Positions 41,755-53,534 of a stretch of DNA of 64,000 nucleotides are shown here, one piece after another (position 1 is the first letter of the stretch; each line of letters begins with the position of its first letter). The stretch is from Kitagawia praeruptora. Taxonomy: Eukaryota; Streptophyta; Magnoliopsida; Apiales; Apiaceae. Under the pieces are notes generated by a model. The model saw only the letters and a program-made list of their open reading frames with translations, had not been told where the DNA came from and did not search any database. A program made the position numbers and the translations under genes. The stretch spans positions 63,855,001 through 63,919,000 of the forward strand of contig CM075346.1 of assembly GCA_037693485.1 (NCBI GenBank), given 5' to 3'.

Positions 41755-42960
41755 GGTGAAGGGCCAAAATGGCACCAATTTTGATTAAAATATCCAAAAT
41801 AGCTCTTATTGAAAACATTACCCTTCACTGGCACACCCTTAACGCGGACTTGACTTGCGTTACCCAAAACGCATATAGGACTTCCGTTTCCTTACTTTTA
41901 ATTACACACCACTACCCGATTGTTGTTAACCATCGGGAATTTTTTTTTTTTGTTAACCATCGGGTCCAAATGCAAATAAAACTATAAAATACAAACATTA
42001 TTATTTTAAGGGCTTTGTTTACTAACTTTTTTTATAAAAAAAATACGACCCCAAATCCGTTTTAAAATTTTAAAAATTAAATTTTTTAATTTTTAATTAA
42101 AATAATTAAAAATTAAAATTAAAATTTACAAATTTTAATTAAAAAAGTTGAATCCGGCGACCTGATTTTTAAACGCTAACTCTTTTAAAAATCAGGATAA
42201 GTTAGGGTTTAGGATCTAGAGTTTAGGGTAGTAAACAACCCTAAACCCTAAGTTCGTATACGATTTATTCGTCGTTTGGAATATTTCTAAAAGCCAAAAT
42301 GGAATTATTGAACCCCAAAAGTTAATTGTTGAACCCCTAAAGGAATACAGATAAAATTTAAAAATTTTAATTAAAAAAACTGAATCTGGCGGCCTGATTT
42401 TTAAACGCGTTAGCGTTTAAAAATCATGATAAGTTAGGGTTTAGGGTCTAGGGTTTAGGGTTGTAAACAACCCTAAACCCTAAGTTCGTATACGGTTTAT
42501 TCGTCGTTCGAAATATTTTTAAAATCCAAAATGGAACTATTGAACCCCAAAGATTAACTGTTGAAACCCCAAGGAATAAAGATAAAATTTAAAAATTTTA
42601 ATTAAAAAAATGAATATTTTTAAATCATCATTTAGAATATTTCTAAAATCCAAAATGAAATTGTTGAACTAAAAAAAAACTGAAAAAAAAGAAAAAGAAA
42701 AGAAAAAACATGAGTAGCAGAGAACGGCAGTGTAACTTGCGTTTATGTGAAAAACGCACACAAAAGATGCGTTTATATAAAAAACATTGCTTTAAAATGC
42801 GTTAACAGGTATGTGTTTTGGGAAAGGCATGGATAGAATTAAAAGAAACGCATGACATAAATGTGTTTTGGGTAACACATATGTTACGTGCGTGAGCTGT
42901 GTGCTAGTGGAGGGCTCACTTTTCAGGAAGTGCCATTTTGGACCTTCAACCCTAATTTTG
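41755..42960. mobile_element. TIR element with internal tandem repeats
   Basis: The left arm (41755-41912) has 'aagggccaaaatggcacc', 'cactggcacac' and 'gcgttacccaaaacgca'. The reverse complement of 42810-42960 has 'gaaggtccaaaatggcac', 'cactagcacac' and 'gtgttacccaaaacaca' in the same order. There is no transposase. Superfamily uncertain, possibly Mutator-like. Short GTTAC-flanked motifs ending in -ACGCA recur. Confidence 0.55.
42150..42670 (+). repeat. ~230-bp tandem repeat with telomere-like motifs
   Basis: Units at about 42150-42381 and 42382-42609, plus a partial third to 42670. Each has 'ggcgacctgatttttaaacg'-like text, then 'gttagggtttagggtctagg' and its inverse 'aaccctaaaccctaag'. The AGGGTTT motif is plant telomere-like, but only three to four copies occur per arm, facing each other as a hairpin. 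It is therefore not a true interstitial telomere. Confidence 0.75.
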
Positions 42961-43044
42961 TGTCATTTTGGGCATTTTCTCACATTTAGAGACCTAAGGT
43001 CAACACAAAAATTGAGGTTTTATAATTTTTATAATTAAATTACA

Positions 43045-43076
<32 letters not shown>

Positions 43077-43625
43077 ATTTAACACTAAAGGCAAACTAGT
43101 GAGATGTTGAGAAAGAGAACCTTTGTAATATTTTTTTAAGTCCAAAATCAAGGTCAGTGAATATCTTCAGGCACAATTTACACATATATATTTTGGGGTT
43201 AAATGGCAAATGGATCACTCAACTCAGAAGCAACTTGCAAATAGGTCATCCAACTCAAAAAGTTTGTAGTCAAATTATCATTAAACTACTTAAAACTTTC
43301 AATCAGGTTACTACCGTTAGAAAGCGTTAAAAATCAAACGGAAATGTGACGTGAAATGCTGAGGTGGCTGTTTAATAGCTTAAATATTATTCAACTCGGA
43401 CCGAACTTGCATATGGGTCATTCAACTCAAAAAAACTTGCAATCAAGTCATTAAACTATCTGCTTATTTTTTTTAATTAAAATGCTTGTTTTAATTATGT
43501 GATAAAATTACTAATTTATAAAGTTATATTAATTTGAAAAGTATATAGTTTGTATAAAACTAGTTAAAGAACAATGCATCATTAAGATTATATATTTTAA
43601 TTTAAAAATCTTTTAGCATGTAGCT
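42961..43625. other. Intergenic DNA with an ATT microsatellite and an old repeat fragment
   Basis: (ATT)n at 43046-43075. At 43190-43480 inverted-looking phrases ('cactcaactcagaagcaac' and 'cattcaactcaaaaaaac') suggest an old Mutator-like TIR fragment. No gene seen. Confidence 0.45.
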
Positions 43626-45730
43626 TGTAACATCCCGTATTTTTTATAAATATTTTTAGTTATATTATTTTATATTGAGGGTAAGAAAATATTGGTTAGA
43701 TAGTATTTATATTAGTTTATGAGTAAATAAATGTTTTTAGTAATTAGGATATTAGTAGTTAAAAAAAAGGATAGAAAAAAATCGAGTAAGGGTGAGGGTT
43801 TGGGGAATAAGAACGTACGTTACTTTTCATATTAAGGAAGAAGGAAAAGGGAGAGAAGAAGAAAGAGAAGAAAGAGAAGAGGAGACTGCAAATCTAATTG
43901 GAGATAAGGAATTTTGGAGTTCAAGTTAAGAGGTTAGAATTTCGTTATGTATATACATGTGTATGAGATTGTAGCTAGGTGATATTCATGACTTGGTTAT
44001 GTGATTTAGGGTTCTTTGAGTTGGAGATATTGAATTTGTCTAGAAGCATCTGTTATTAAGTTTCAAGGTACGGATTTCTATTTCTCTTTTTATCTTCACA
44101 TCGTTATTCCGAATTCGTATATATATATAGTAATTCTGATTTCTTATTAAATTCGTATCAGATTCGATATTTATCGGAATGCTATGATTTTGGTCTTGTT
44201 GGAAAGATAATTTGATTATCTTCATTTGTCGTATAAGATTCTTTGTATTTCTGGAAAGATCTTTTCGTGTAAACATGTCAAAATCTGCCATTTGTGTAAT
44301 TTGTTGCATTAATTTCTGTTGATATGTCATAACTTCGAAAATTAGTAGTAAATTGAGTTTTCATCCGATTATTACGAGTAATATCATTCTGGAAAGATCT
44401 TTTCGTGTTCTACGTTTTTTGTTCATGTTTTTCTGTCAAATTCGGTGATTTTGATATCTTGAACATCAAATTATTGTTGTGATCAGGGGCTGATTCTGTT
44501 CTTCTAGTCCGCATTTTCATTGTTTCTGAATTCGTTACTTCTCCGTTTTTAATGAGCCTTACCATTCTGGAAAGGTCTCGGAACCTCTACGACTTTCAAG
44601 TTTTATACTTTTTCATTTGAATTAATATTTATAGAGTAAATTTTCTTTCTTTGGAACTGGTTAGTTCTGATTTTTTAGCTTCTATAGTGTATTTTGTTTG
44701 ATATTTAGTTTTATGATATTAGATCAACGTGTTTTTGATTATTTATGGTATAAGTATGATTTTGAGACATCTTTCTGGAGTAAGTTATATGTAAGTTATT
44801 TGTGGTTTTAATATGATTTGGGAGTTCGAAATACATCCGTCGCGAGCGGATAATCTCGTGTTTGGCACTTCCTATGCGATGTATAAATAGCGTAGGCATG
44901 TTGCCGGAGTAGTGGGACACATATAGTCATGACTAGTCAGTTTGTGTGTGTTTGGCCATTCTGGATAGCATGTGCTCATTGCTTTGCGATCCCTGTCTGA
45001 ATTCGGGTGGTATTTGTGTTGTGTTATGCCACTGTTTGTGTAAGATCGTCTCCCATGTTAGTAAATAAATTACTTTGGATATACTTCATAAGTGTAAGGG
45101 TATATGTAAGATTATGATTATATATTATCAGTTGTGCTTTCATGATTAATTGTGATTATTATTTATAAGAGTAATATAGTTTGATTTGTGAGCGCTTGTT
45201 TTTATATTGTGAGTTGAGTATCCATTTTATATTATCTTAATCGCTATGTCTTATTGTTCTTTATTCAGATATTCAATTTTGTTCTTAATCTCATGTCTTA
45301 ATCTTTGTTCAGTTATATTTTCATCATATTTAATTTTGTTCATCTTGTGCTTTGTTTTGTATCCGTATATGAGCCTTTCGCTCACTATCGGTTCTTTGTT
45401 TTTCTTATTCCTACCGGCAGGTGGGCTACCTTTGGGAAGAGTGCGAGTTGCGATATTTGGAGATTTTAGTTGTATTTTTAATTTATGAATTGTAAGATAT
45501 TGGATTTTGAGAAGTTGTATCGTTTTATTCGATTTTTAGTGGATTTTAAAATTAAGTGTATTTGTTGGGTTGTTAAATAGCTAGTAATAAAAATAAAAAT
45601 TTATTTAATATAAATAATTAAGACACAAATTTTTAATAGTACTGATTTACACTGGTTACTACATTTGTAGGTTTTCTACGGAATTATTGTAACGCCCCCT
45701 AATCCCTTACCAAGAATCCGGGTCGTCACA
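43626..45730 (+). mobile_element. Tekay-like LTR, probably solo
   Basis: Begins TGTAACATCCCG and ends GGGTCGTCACA, 2105 bp. No PBS or polypurine tract adjoins. The tail has the 'cgctcact...ggcaggtgggctacc' style of chromovirus LTRs. No target duplication is seen. Bases 44126-45730 recur in every unit of the tandem array downstream. Small ORFs such as 45246-45488 are repeated with it and look non-coding. Confidence 0.6.
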
Positions 45731-45794
45731 TCCTTAACCATACACACACATACCTTTGCGGAATATTACATCACCTGCTCAAAATATAATCTAG
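45688..45794 (-). mobile_element. Minus-strand LTR tail fragment, tail-to-tail with the preceding LTR
   Basis: Read on the minus strand it ends GGATTAGGGGGCGTTACA, the usual chromovirus LTR terminus. The fuller version lies at 55603-56278. Here it is cut at 45794 by the Tat-2 LTR region. Confidence 0.5.
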
Positions 45795-45808
45795 CATTTA
45801 AACGTAGG

Positions 45809-46304
45809 GCCCTAAAGACACATTTAATGTAGCATTAATTAGACCCAATATGGTCCAAACGTGGGGCCCACCAGATGGGCTCAAACGCTATTTATGATAT
45901 TAATTTCATAATTAATATTAAGGGTAATAACCAGCTCACCAATAAGAGTCAAATAAGGATATTACTCCTGCCTGACTTAGCCCCTAAGGCACCTACTTCA
46001 ACAAGGAAACTGATTCCTACAAGGAAGGAGTCTAGAACCTTCCTCAAGGCGGTGGCTTGTCCACCAAGTATCCGAATCCTACCATAATTCTAAGGCTTCT
46101 CAGCCTATATAAGGGCCTGACCCCTCATTCTCAGAACTACGTCTTGGCTTGATTCTCAATACGAGATACGTAGGCACTCTGTGAGGACCGATCAGTCTCA
46201 AAACACGGAAACAGCCATTAAAGCTCGAAGCTCCCCAACCCTTTGCATTAAATGCACACAAACCCTAGCCGCAATATTGATAACCTAGTTTTTATTCCAC
46301 AACA
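45809..46304 (+). mobile_element. 5' LTR of Tat-2, truncated at its start
   Basis: Matches 53535-54049 from the 20th base onward. The TGATATGGGC start is missing and replaced by 'gcatttaaacgtagg'. Confidence 0.85.
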
Positions 46305-46323
46305 TTTGGCGTCGTCTGTGGGA
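46305..46323 (+). other. Primer-binding site of Tat-2
   Basis: TTTGGCGTCGTCTGTGGGA, one base different from Tat-1. Confidence 0.75.
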
Positions 46324-46337
46324 AGAAGACATCAACC

Positions 46338-47976
46338 ATGGTAACTACACGAAGAACAGCACCAAGCTCTACCGAGGCTTTACCAATTAGCTCTGCTCCG
46401 CCCCTCACCTCTAAGACAATCATCACTGAGCAAGGGACGATCCCCCAAACTCAAGTTTCTCAGCCTAAAGGGATGAATCCCCATGTTGATAGTACATTAC
46501 CTGTAGTCATCCAGCCAAGTCAAGAAACCACCTCTCTTCAGATGGTGATCTCTCCTTTAACCAATCGTCCACTCTTAGAGGGACATATCTCCACCACTGT
46601 GCTCCCTTTGAGTACCAATCCGATGTATAGACTGCCTAACTATCACCCTCAACAAAGGGACCCTGGACCAAGCGGTCACGCATTACAGATCCGAGATCGA
46701 GAGTATGACGATTACTCTGATCCTTATACTGACGATTCATCGTCATCTGATGATGATGATCGCGATGAAGCCCCGAGGAGGCGACGTGCTAGCAGAGAAC
46801 CTCGAAGGAGGACTCAGACTATCCATGACGGACACCCTTTGTCAACTGTTGAAAAGATTAAGGCTCATGAGGCCGAGATCTTAAAACTAAAGGACGATAT
46901 GGCGAGGGAACAAGCAAGATTGAACCAGAATCGACCTCCTCCAACTTCAGGAGGGGTTCCCTTTGTCGATTTGGAAAGGCCTTCAAGGAGGCAGAGAAGG
47001 GCTGATGCCCCAACTGGAAGAACAACAAGGGTGGAAACCCCCAAAAGCAACCCCAAGGATATGATGCCACTTGGGGATCCTGATGATCCCACACCTCCGT
47101 TTACTAAGGAGGTGATGAATGCTCGTATCTCAAAGAAGTTCAAGATGCCGACAATCAAGGTTTATGATGCAAGTGATGCCTTAAAGTGTAGGGCGTTCCC
47201 TCAAACCCTGCCGGGCATGGCTCAAAGATGGTATAGCCGATTGCCTGCAAACTCAATTGGCACTTTTAAGGAGTTGAGCGCTGCTTTTATCAGTCAGTTT
47301 ATCAGCGGAAGAATTCATGAGAAAAGCTCTGCATCTCTTATGTATGTGGTGCAAGGAAAGAATGAAAATCTGAGAGATTACCTCAAGAGGTTCACTAAAG
47401 AGACGTTGAATAACACTGATTTGGAGAATAAGGTGGCCATGGTAACCCTGGAACACGGAACCACTGATCTATTCTTTAAAAGGTCATTAGCAAAGCATCC
47501 TCCTAAAAACATGGCCGAGTTCCAACGAAGGGCTGATAAGTACATAAAACTGAAGATAGCATGAAGAAAGAAGCCACGGTAAGTGGAGGAGGAGGTAACG
47601 ACTCTAAGAAGTGAAAGACCAGGAGTATGATGACCAGGAGTATGATGCTAGGGACAAGTATCCCCGAACTAGCGAGGACTCCGACTATGCCCCTAAGAAG
47701 AACCAAGGACCAAGGTTTACTGAGTATGCAAGGTTGAATACTCCTAGGAGTCGAATCTTGTTGGACATTGAGAAGGATAAGGATTTCCGATGGCCGAAGC
47801 CACTCAGGGGTGATCCCGCAAAGAGAAACAAGAATCAGTATTGCAGATTCCACAGAGATGTGGGGCATGACACTGATGATTGCAAGCAACTCAAAGATGA
47901 GATCAAGTTTTTGATTCGTAGAGGGAAACTGAGCCACTTCACTAAGGGTGACGACCGTGGTAATCAGAGAAGATAG
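46338..47976 (+). pseudogene. Tat-2 gag, disrupted
   Basis: Opens MVTTRRTAPSS at 46338 and parallels Tat-1 gag. About 60 bp is missing near 47168, where TIKVYD runs straight into ASDALKC. The frame shifts near 47555, and the ORF stops at 47562-47564. The zinc-finger part (YCRFHRDVGHDTDDC) survives in another frame at 47611-47976, ending at a TAG. Confidence 0.85.
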
Positions 47977-48036
47977 TATGATAGGAGGGATGACGATCAA
48001 GATCGCAACCCACAGCCCCGAGGGCCAGTAATCAAC

Positions 48037-48861
48037 ATGATCTCAGGAGGCCCGACTGCGGCTGGTGCAACAAGGAATTCTCGGAAGGCTTATGCTAGAG
48101 AAGTGATGCACATCGTGGGAGAGGCCCCAAAGCGTGCAAAAACTGAAGTAATGGTTGGTTTTGATGACTCAGACTTGGAAGGGGTGAAGTTCCCCCATGA
48201 TGACCCGTTGGTCATAACTTCTGTGATTGAAAACTCAGAGGTGAAGCGAGTCTTGATAGACATTGGAGCTTCCGTTGACATTCTATTTCATGATGCATTT
48301 GTGAAGATGGGATATAGTGATTCTCAGTTGACCCCCAATAACATGCCTATATATGGATTTATTGGAGTAGAATCCAAAGTTGAAGGGACTATTCAGTTGC
48401 CTGTAACTATTGGACAAGAGCCCAAGGAGGCCACTCAGATGTTGAACTTCCTGGTAATCAAGGCGGTTTCAACATACAACGCTATCCTCGGAAGGACTGG
48501 ACTTCATGCATTCAAGGTTGTCGCCTCAACTTATCATATGAAGATCAAGTTCCCGACCAGGAATGGTGTTGGAGAACATAAAGATGATCAAAAGATGGCA
48601 CGAAGCTATTATGTAGCCTCGTTAAGGCCTGATGGAGTCGGGGGGCAGGTCCTTCCGATTGAAGACATGGATGTCCGTAGTGGTAAGAAACGTCAAGAAA
48701 GGCCGTCAGAGAACATCATACAAAAGCCTCGAACAGCCATTGAGGCTAAGGCGTTAACTAACTTCGTGATTGAATGTACCATTGGTAACCAAGAAGTCGG
48801 GGGGCAGGAGGTAATACCCAAAGCAGGAAGTGAACCTCAGAATAATAAGGAGGAGACCTGA
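48037..48861 (+). pseudogene. Tat-2 protease region, joined to a displaced RNase H linker
   Basis: Contains VLIDIGASVDILFHDAF near 48245. Ile stands where Tat-1 has Asn next to the catalytic Asp, so the D-[SN]-G motif is broken. From about 48690 the sequence (RTAIEAKALTNFVIECTIGN) matches the RNase H linker found again at 50490-50560. This segment is therefore a duplicated, displaced copy. Confidence 0.75.
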
Positions 48862-49361
48862 AGGAGTGGTGGGTGCTCTATTTTGATGGAGCATTAAAAA
48901 ACAAAATCTAGTGCACGCCTAGTCTTGCAAAGCCCCGATGGGCTCAAGTTATCCTAGTAGGACTTAGCTTCATATTTATCTAGTATAAGTAGAAATAAGG
49001 TTCATTGAAACCATTGAAGAGCATGTTGCTCCGAGTAGGACGGTAGTACTCTATGTAAGGTTTGAACCCATTTCAAGTTATTAATGCAAGTTTGTTTTCC
49101 ATTCATTGATTGTGTTATTTTATTTATGTGCCAAGTACCTGATGAGTGCAAGTCAGGGATGACCAAGTACCGAAAATAAAAGAGTACACGAATGGAGAAC
49201 AAACAAATGCATAAATAAAGACCCCGAAGGGTCAAGAGTTAAGTTACAGCACGACCAAATAAGAGTTTTAGTCCGTGAAGGACCCAGGTTATAAGACGAG
49301 CAGATAAAAGCTACACGCAACAATCAAAGCCATGCAAGGCCGAGGATGTTAAGGACTAGCG
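48862..49361 (+). other. Scrambled Tat-2 segment (archaeal RNase H start plus 3' UTR-like text)
   Basis: 48867-48960 resembles the start of the second RNase H ('tggtgggtgctctattttga') with disruptions. 48978-49100 resembles the post-pol region of Tat-1 ('agtagaaataaggtt'). The RT then starts abruptly at 49362. It is an internal rearrangement, not a gene. Confidence 0.6.
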
Positions 49362-51240
49362 GCTGATATGCCAGGGATTGATCCCCAATTTATAACCCAT
49401 AGGTTGAATGTCGATCCTGAATGGAAGACAATTAAACGGAAGAATAGGAATTTTGCTCCTGAAAGGCAAGATGCCATTAAGCAAGAAGTTGACAAGCTCT
49501 TAGAGGCTGGGTTTATTGAAGAGATTCAGTTCCCCGAATGGTTGGCTAACCCTGTGATGGTCAAAAAGGCAAATGGGAAGTGGAGGATGTGCATAGACTT
49601 CACTGATTTGAATTATGCATGCTCGAAGGACTGTTTCCCCCTGCCAAGGATAGACATGTTGATAGTTGCCACAGCTGGACATGAGATGTTGAGCTTCATG
49701 GATGGGTTCAGCAGCTACAATCAGATTAAGATGCGCAAGGATGACATCCCAAAGATATCCGCCCATCTGATTGGGAAAACCATGGAGGTCTATGTCGACG
49801 ACATGTTAGTCAATAGCCTATTTATGGCTGACCACATTAAGCACCTCAGAGAGGTATTTGAAGTGCTGAGGCACCATAAGATGATGTTGAATCCAGCTAA
49901 GTGTGCTTTTGGTGTTGGATCGGGAAAATTTTTAGGTCTGATGGTATCGAAAAGAGGCATAGAGGCCAACCCTGATAAGATCAAAGCGATTCTGGATATG
50001 GAACCGCCCTGCTCTATACGGAACGTACAGAAGTTAACGGGCCAAGTTGCAGCCCTGGGGAGATTTATCTCCAAGTCTGGTGACAAATGCTTGCCTTTCT
50101 TTCAGGCACCGAAGAAGGTGAAAATTTTTGAGTGGACTCCTGAGAGCCAAGAGGCCTTTGAACAGTTGAAGAAGTACATGGTTGAAGCCCCGTTGTTGGC
50201 CAAACCTAGTCCTGGGGAAACTCTTTATCTATACCTGGCGGTATCTGAACAAACATTGAGTGTCGTCCTTGTTCGAGAAGAAAAAAAGTTCAGAAACCCA
50301 TCTACTACGTGAGCGAGGTGTTGCATGGGGCTGAGTTGAATTACTCAACCATTGAGAAGTTTGCTTAGGATTAATAACAGCCTCGAGGAAGCTACGAGAC
50401 CAGCAATTGAGGAACATATTACATAGCCCGAAGGCCAGTGGAAGGGTGATTAAGTGGGCAATTGAAACTGGAGAATTTGACATCACGTATAAGCCTCGAA
50501 CAACCATCAAGGCTCAGGCATTAGCTGACTTCGTGGTTGAATGTACCATTGGCAACCAAGAAGTCGGGGGGCGGGATATAGTAACCACCCCTGGGAGTGA
50601 AGAAAAAGATGAGGAGCTTGTACCTGATTAGAAGGAATATTGGGTGCTCTATTTTGATGGATCATCAAAAACAAAATCTAGCGGTGCAGGTTTAGTCTTG
50701 CAAAGCCCCGATGGGTTCACAGTTGAGTATGCTTTGAAGTTGGATTTTCCGACAACCAATAACGAAGCTGAGTATGAAGCCTTGATAGCCGGGTTGGGCT
50801 TGGCCAGAATCATGAGGGTCAAGCATCTCAAAGTTTGTGGGGATTCAAGACTAGTAGTATCGCAAGTGAATGGTGAATTTGAGGCCAAGCATGAAACTAT
50901 GGTAAAGTATTTGCGAGTTGTGAAAGTTGTTACGACTCAGTTTGATGAGTGCTATGTGGAGCATATTCTAAGAAATGAGAATGTTATGGCCGATGCCCTG
51001 TCTAAATTCGCTTCTTCTGAGATAGAGAATTATGCAGGGAGTGGTTACTTCTAGGTCTTGAAGGCCCCGACCATCAACTCTAAGTTGGTAGCACCGATTG
51101 ATGAAGGAAGTTGAAGGATAGACCCTATCAAAGCTCATCTTGAGACTGGTTGGCTCCCTGATAATGCCTTGAAGGCACATAAACTGTTAGTGAGAGAGTG
51201 TTGAGATAAGAGGTCCTTTGTCATTCCATACTTAAAATCT
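49362..51240 (+). pseudogene. Tat-2 reverse transcriptase, RNase H and archaeal-type RNase H remnant
   Basis: RT begins at ADMPGIDPQFIT and keeps CIDFTDLN and YVDDML. About 100 bp between DDIPKIS and AHLIGK is missing, removing part of the palm. First RNase H: LYLYLAVSEQTLSVVL, then frameshift and stops near 50290-50400. The archaeal-type RNase H is well preserved at 50644-51054: LYFDGSS, NNEAEYEAL, CGDSRLVV and MADALSKFAS supply the Asp-Glu-Asp-Asp set. It ends at a TAG. Only a short scrap (RSFVIPYLK, ~51215) leads toward integrase, which is gone. Inactive. Confidence 0.85.
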
Positions 51241-51951
51241 TGAATCTCAAATCCCGACACAAAAATTAAGCCTTGATGGCCAACAAGGCTGTCTGCCTCC
51301 AATCGAGCTTGTCGTTTGAGTTTAAGGGCTCAAATCAAGAGTCATTAGTCAAGTTGAAACCTAAGCAAGGTTATATGAGTATAAGAATAAGGTTGGAATC
51401 CTAGAGTCAAGATAGAGGAGTGACAACTAGCCAAGGCACACCAGACTTGAAGTCAAGTGCTGAGTGGCAAATGAACTTCTTGAACGATCAACCGAGAAGC
51501 AAGACCTACACCACACGAAGTAAGGGGCAAGAACTAAAAAGTTCACCACAAGATCCACATCTTAGAATGAGAATAAAGGGCTGGTTATAACCGACAACCA
51601 TAAATGGATTCAAGGTTTAAAACCAAGAATTCAACAAGCGAGTTAAGGCCCAGAAGGTCACGAAAGTTATGAAAGCCAATTTGAAGTCAAGGATGTCTGT
51701 TTGGTCATCGACTTTAAATAATGACATCCGACGATCGAATACTGACGTTGAGGTCCAAATATCGACGTTCGAATACTGACATTGAGGTCCAAATATCGAC
51801 GTTCGAATATTGACGTCGAAGTTCATGGACCGAGAAAAGGCCGACCAAGCTCCGAGGGCCGGCCGATCGAGCTCCCGAGGAGGCCTTCGGCCGACTGACC
51901 ACCCGGGGGAGCTTCGACCGACTGATGGCGATCATCGATACGAGATTTCAA
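51241..51951 (+). other. Tat-2 3' non-coding region, proximal part
   Basis: No ORF. Includes short repeats at 51720-51830 ('ttcgaatactgacattgagg' and variants) and leads into a GC-rich stretch. Confidence 0.6.
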
Positions 51952-52330
51952 GATTTGATGTCGAAGACGGCCGACCGAAATACGGCCGATTAAGGCACCG
52001 AGGGCATTCCAGCCGACTGACATTGATAGTCAGCACGAGGTTTCGCCCAGCCGACCGAGAACCGGCCGACCGAGCTCCAATGGAAGGCTCCGGCCGACCG
52101 ACATCGGTCATCGCGTCGAGATTTTGCTTCGATCGACTAAAAAAAAAAAAAATCTGGCCGATCGGGTCTCTGCCGACCGGCTCACCGGGGGCGTTTTGGC
52201 CGATCGACGTCGGTTATCGGTATGAGAAATATTTTGGCCGACCGGCTCACCGGGGCCGTTTTAGCCGACCGACGTCGATTGTCTGTATGAGGTTTTGGTA
52301 CGGCCGACTGACAGTGGTGGTCGAGTCGAG
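51840..52330 (+). repeat. GC-rich CCGACCGA-type repeats, array copy 1
   Basis: Repeated 'ggccgaccg', 'gaccgacgtcgg' and 'ccggctcaccgggg' motifs, sharply more GC-rich than the neighbours. Recurs at 56279-56660 and 60506-60880. ORFs here are by-products. Confidence 0.8.
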
Positions 52331-52430
52331 TTTTCACATTTTTATTTTTGTTTCTCCGTCTTGACGACCAAGATCACTATGGATATTGTTTTGAACAAGA
52401 CAACCAAGTGAGAGCTGAATTTGAAATTAG

Positions 52431-53365
52431 CACCGTTTAGTGCCGTTTAGTACCGTTTAGCACCGTTTAACGCCGTTTAGCATCGTTTAACATCGTTTAA
52501 ACGTCGTTTAAGGCTATTTAACACCGTTTAGTGTCATTTAGTGCCGTTTAGCACTGTTTAACGCCGTTTAGCGTCGTTTAAGGCAATTTAGCACCGTTTA
52601 GTGTCGTTTAGTGCCGTTTAGCACCGTTTAACGCCGTTTAGCATCGTTTAACATTGTTTAAACGTCATTTAAGGCTATTTAGCACCGTTTAGTGTCGTTT
52701 AGTGCCGTTTAGCACCGTTTAACGCCGTTTAACATCGTTTAACATCGTTTAAATGTCGTTTAATGCTATTTAACACTGTTTAGTGTCGTTTAGTGCCGTT
52801 TAGCACCGTTTAACACCGTTTAGCGTCGTTTAACATCGTTTAAACGTCGTTTAAGGCAATTTAGCACCGTTTAGTGTCGTTTAGTGCCGTTTAGCACCGT
52901 TTAACGCCGTTTAGCATCGTTTAAACGCCATTTAAGGCTATTTAGCACCGTTTCGTGTCGTTTAGTGCCGTTTAGCACCGTTTAACGCCGTTTAGCGTCG
53001 TTTAACATCGTTTAAACGTCGTTTACGGCTATTTAGCACCGTTTAGTGTCGTTTAGTGCCGTTTAGCACCGTTTAACGTCGTTTAGCGTCGTTTAACATC
53101 GTTTAAACGTCGTTTAAGGCAATTTAGCACTGTTTAGTGTCGTTTAGTGCCATTTAGCACTGTTTAACGCCATTTAGCGTCGTTTAACATCGTTTAAATG
53201 TCGTTTATGGCTATTTAGCACCGTTTAGTGTCGTTTAGTGCTGTTTAGCACCGTTTAACGCCGTTTAGCACCGTTTAGTGTTGTTTAGTGCCGCTTAGCA
53301 CCGTTTAATGCCGTTTAGCGTCGTTTAACATCGTTTAAACGTCGTTTAAGGCTGATTAGTGCCGA
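52431..53365 (+). repeat. 10-bp tandem repeats with 91-bp higher-order period, array copy 1
   Basis: Units such as CACCGTTTAG, TGTCGTTTAG and CGCCGTTTAA. Sets of nine form a 91-bp higher-order unit: 'cac(c/t)gtttagtgtcg' starts at 53037, 53128 and 53219, exactly 91 apart. Confidence 0.92.
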
Positions 53366-53534
53366 TTAACATCAAATTAACATTGTCATAAATGCCTTGG
53401 TCGCTCCACGCTTTACATCAAGAAAATACTCATGAAACACTAGTGTATAAAGACGAACCCTAACCCGAGTCTCGAAAAAGGCCATTAAAACTTCAAGGAA
53501 AACCTGATCAGTTTTCTTAGAAGTTGGGGGCAAA

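Noticed and set aside
42200..42490. Interstitial telomere array
   Set aside because: Too few TTTAGGG units, and they face each other inside a ~230-bp repeat of a TIR element.
45246..45488. 80-residue hydrophobic ORF repeated at 55161, 59422 and 63725
   Set aside because: Conserved only because the LTR part is duplicated. Substitutions between copies show no coding pattern, and it lies in an LTR.
45875..46087. 70-residue ORF repeated at 53620, 57881 and 62185
   Set aside because: Lies inside the Tat-2 LTR and recurs with it. No sign that it is translated.
51810..52364. 184-residue ORF with repeated 'ADR' phrases, and similar ORFs in copies 2 and 3
   Set aside because: Caused by CCGACCGA-type repeats in the Tat-2 3' region. 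Frames differ between array copies, so it is not a maintained gene.
52431..53365. CRISPR array
   Set aside because: Regular short repeats, but there are no unique spacers, all units are variants of one decamer, and the genome is eukaryotic.
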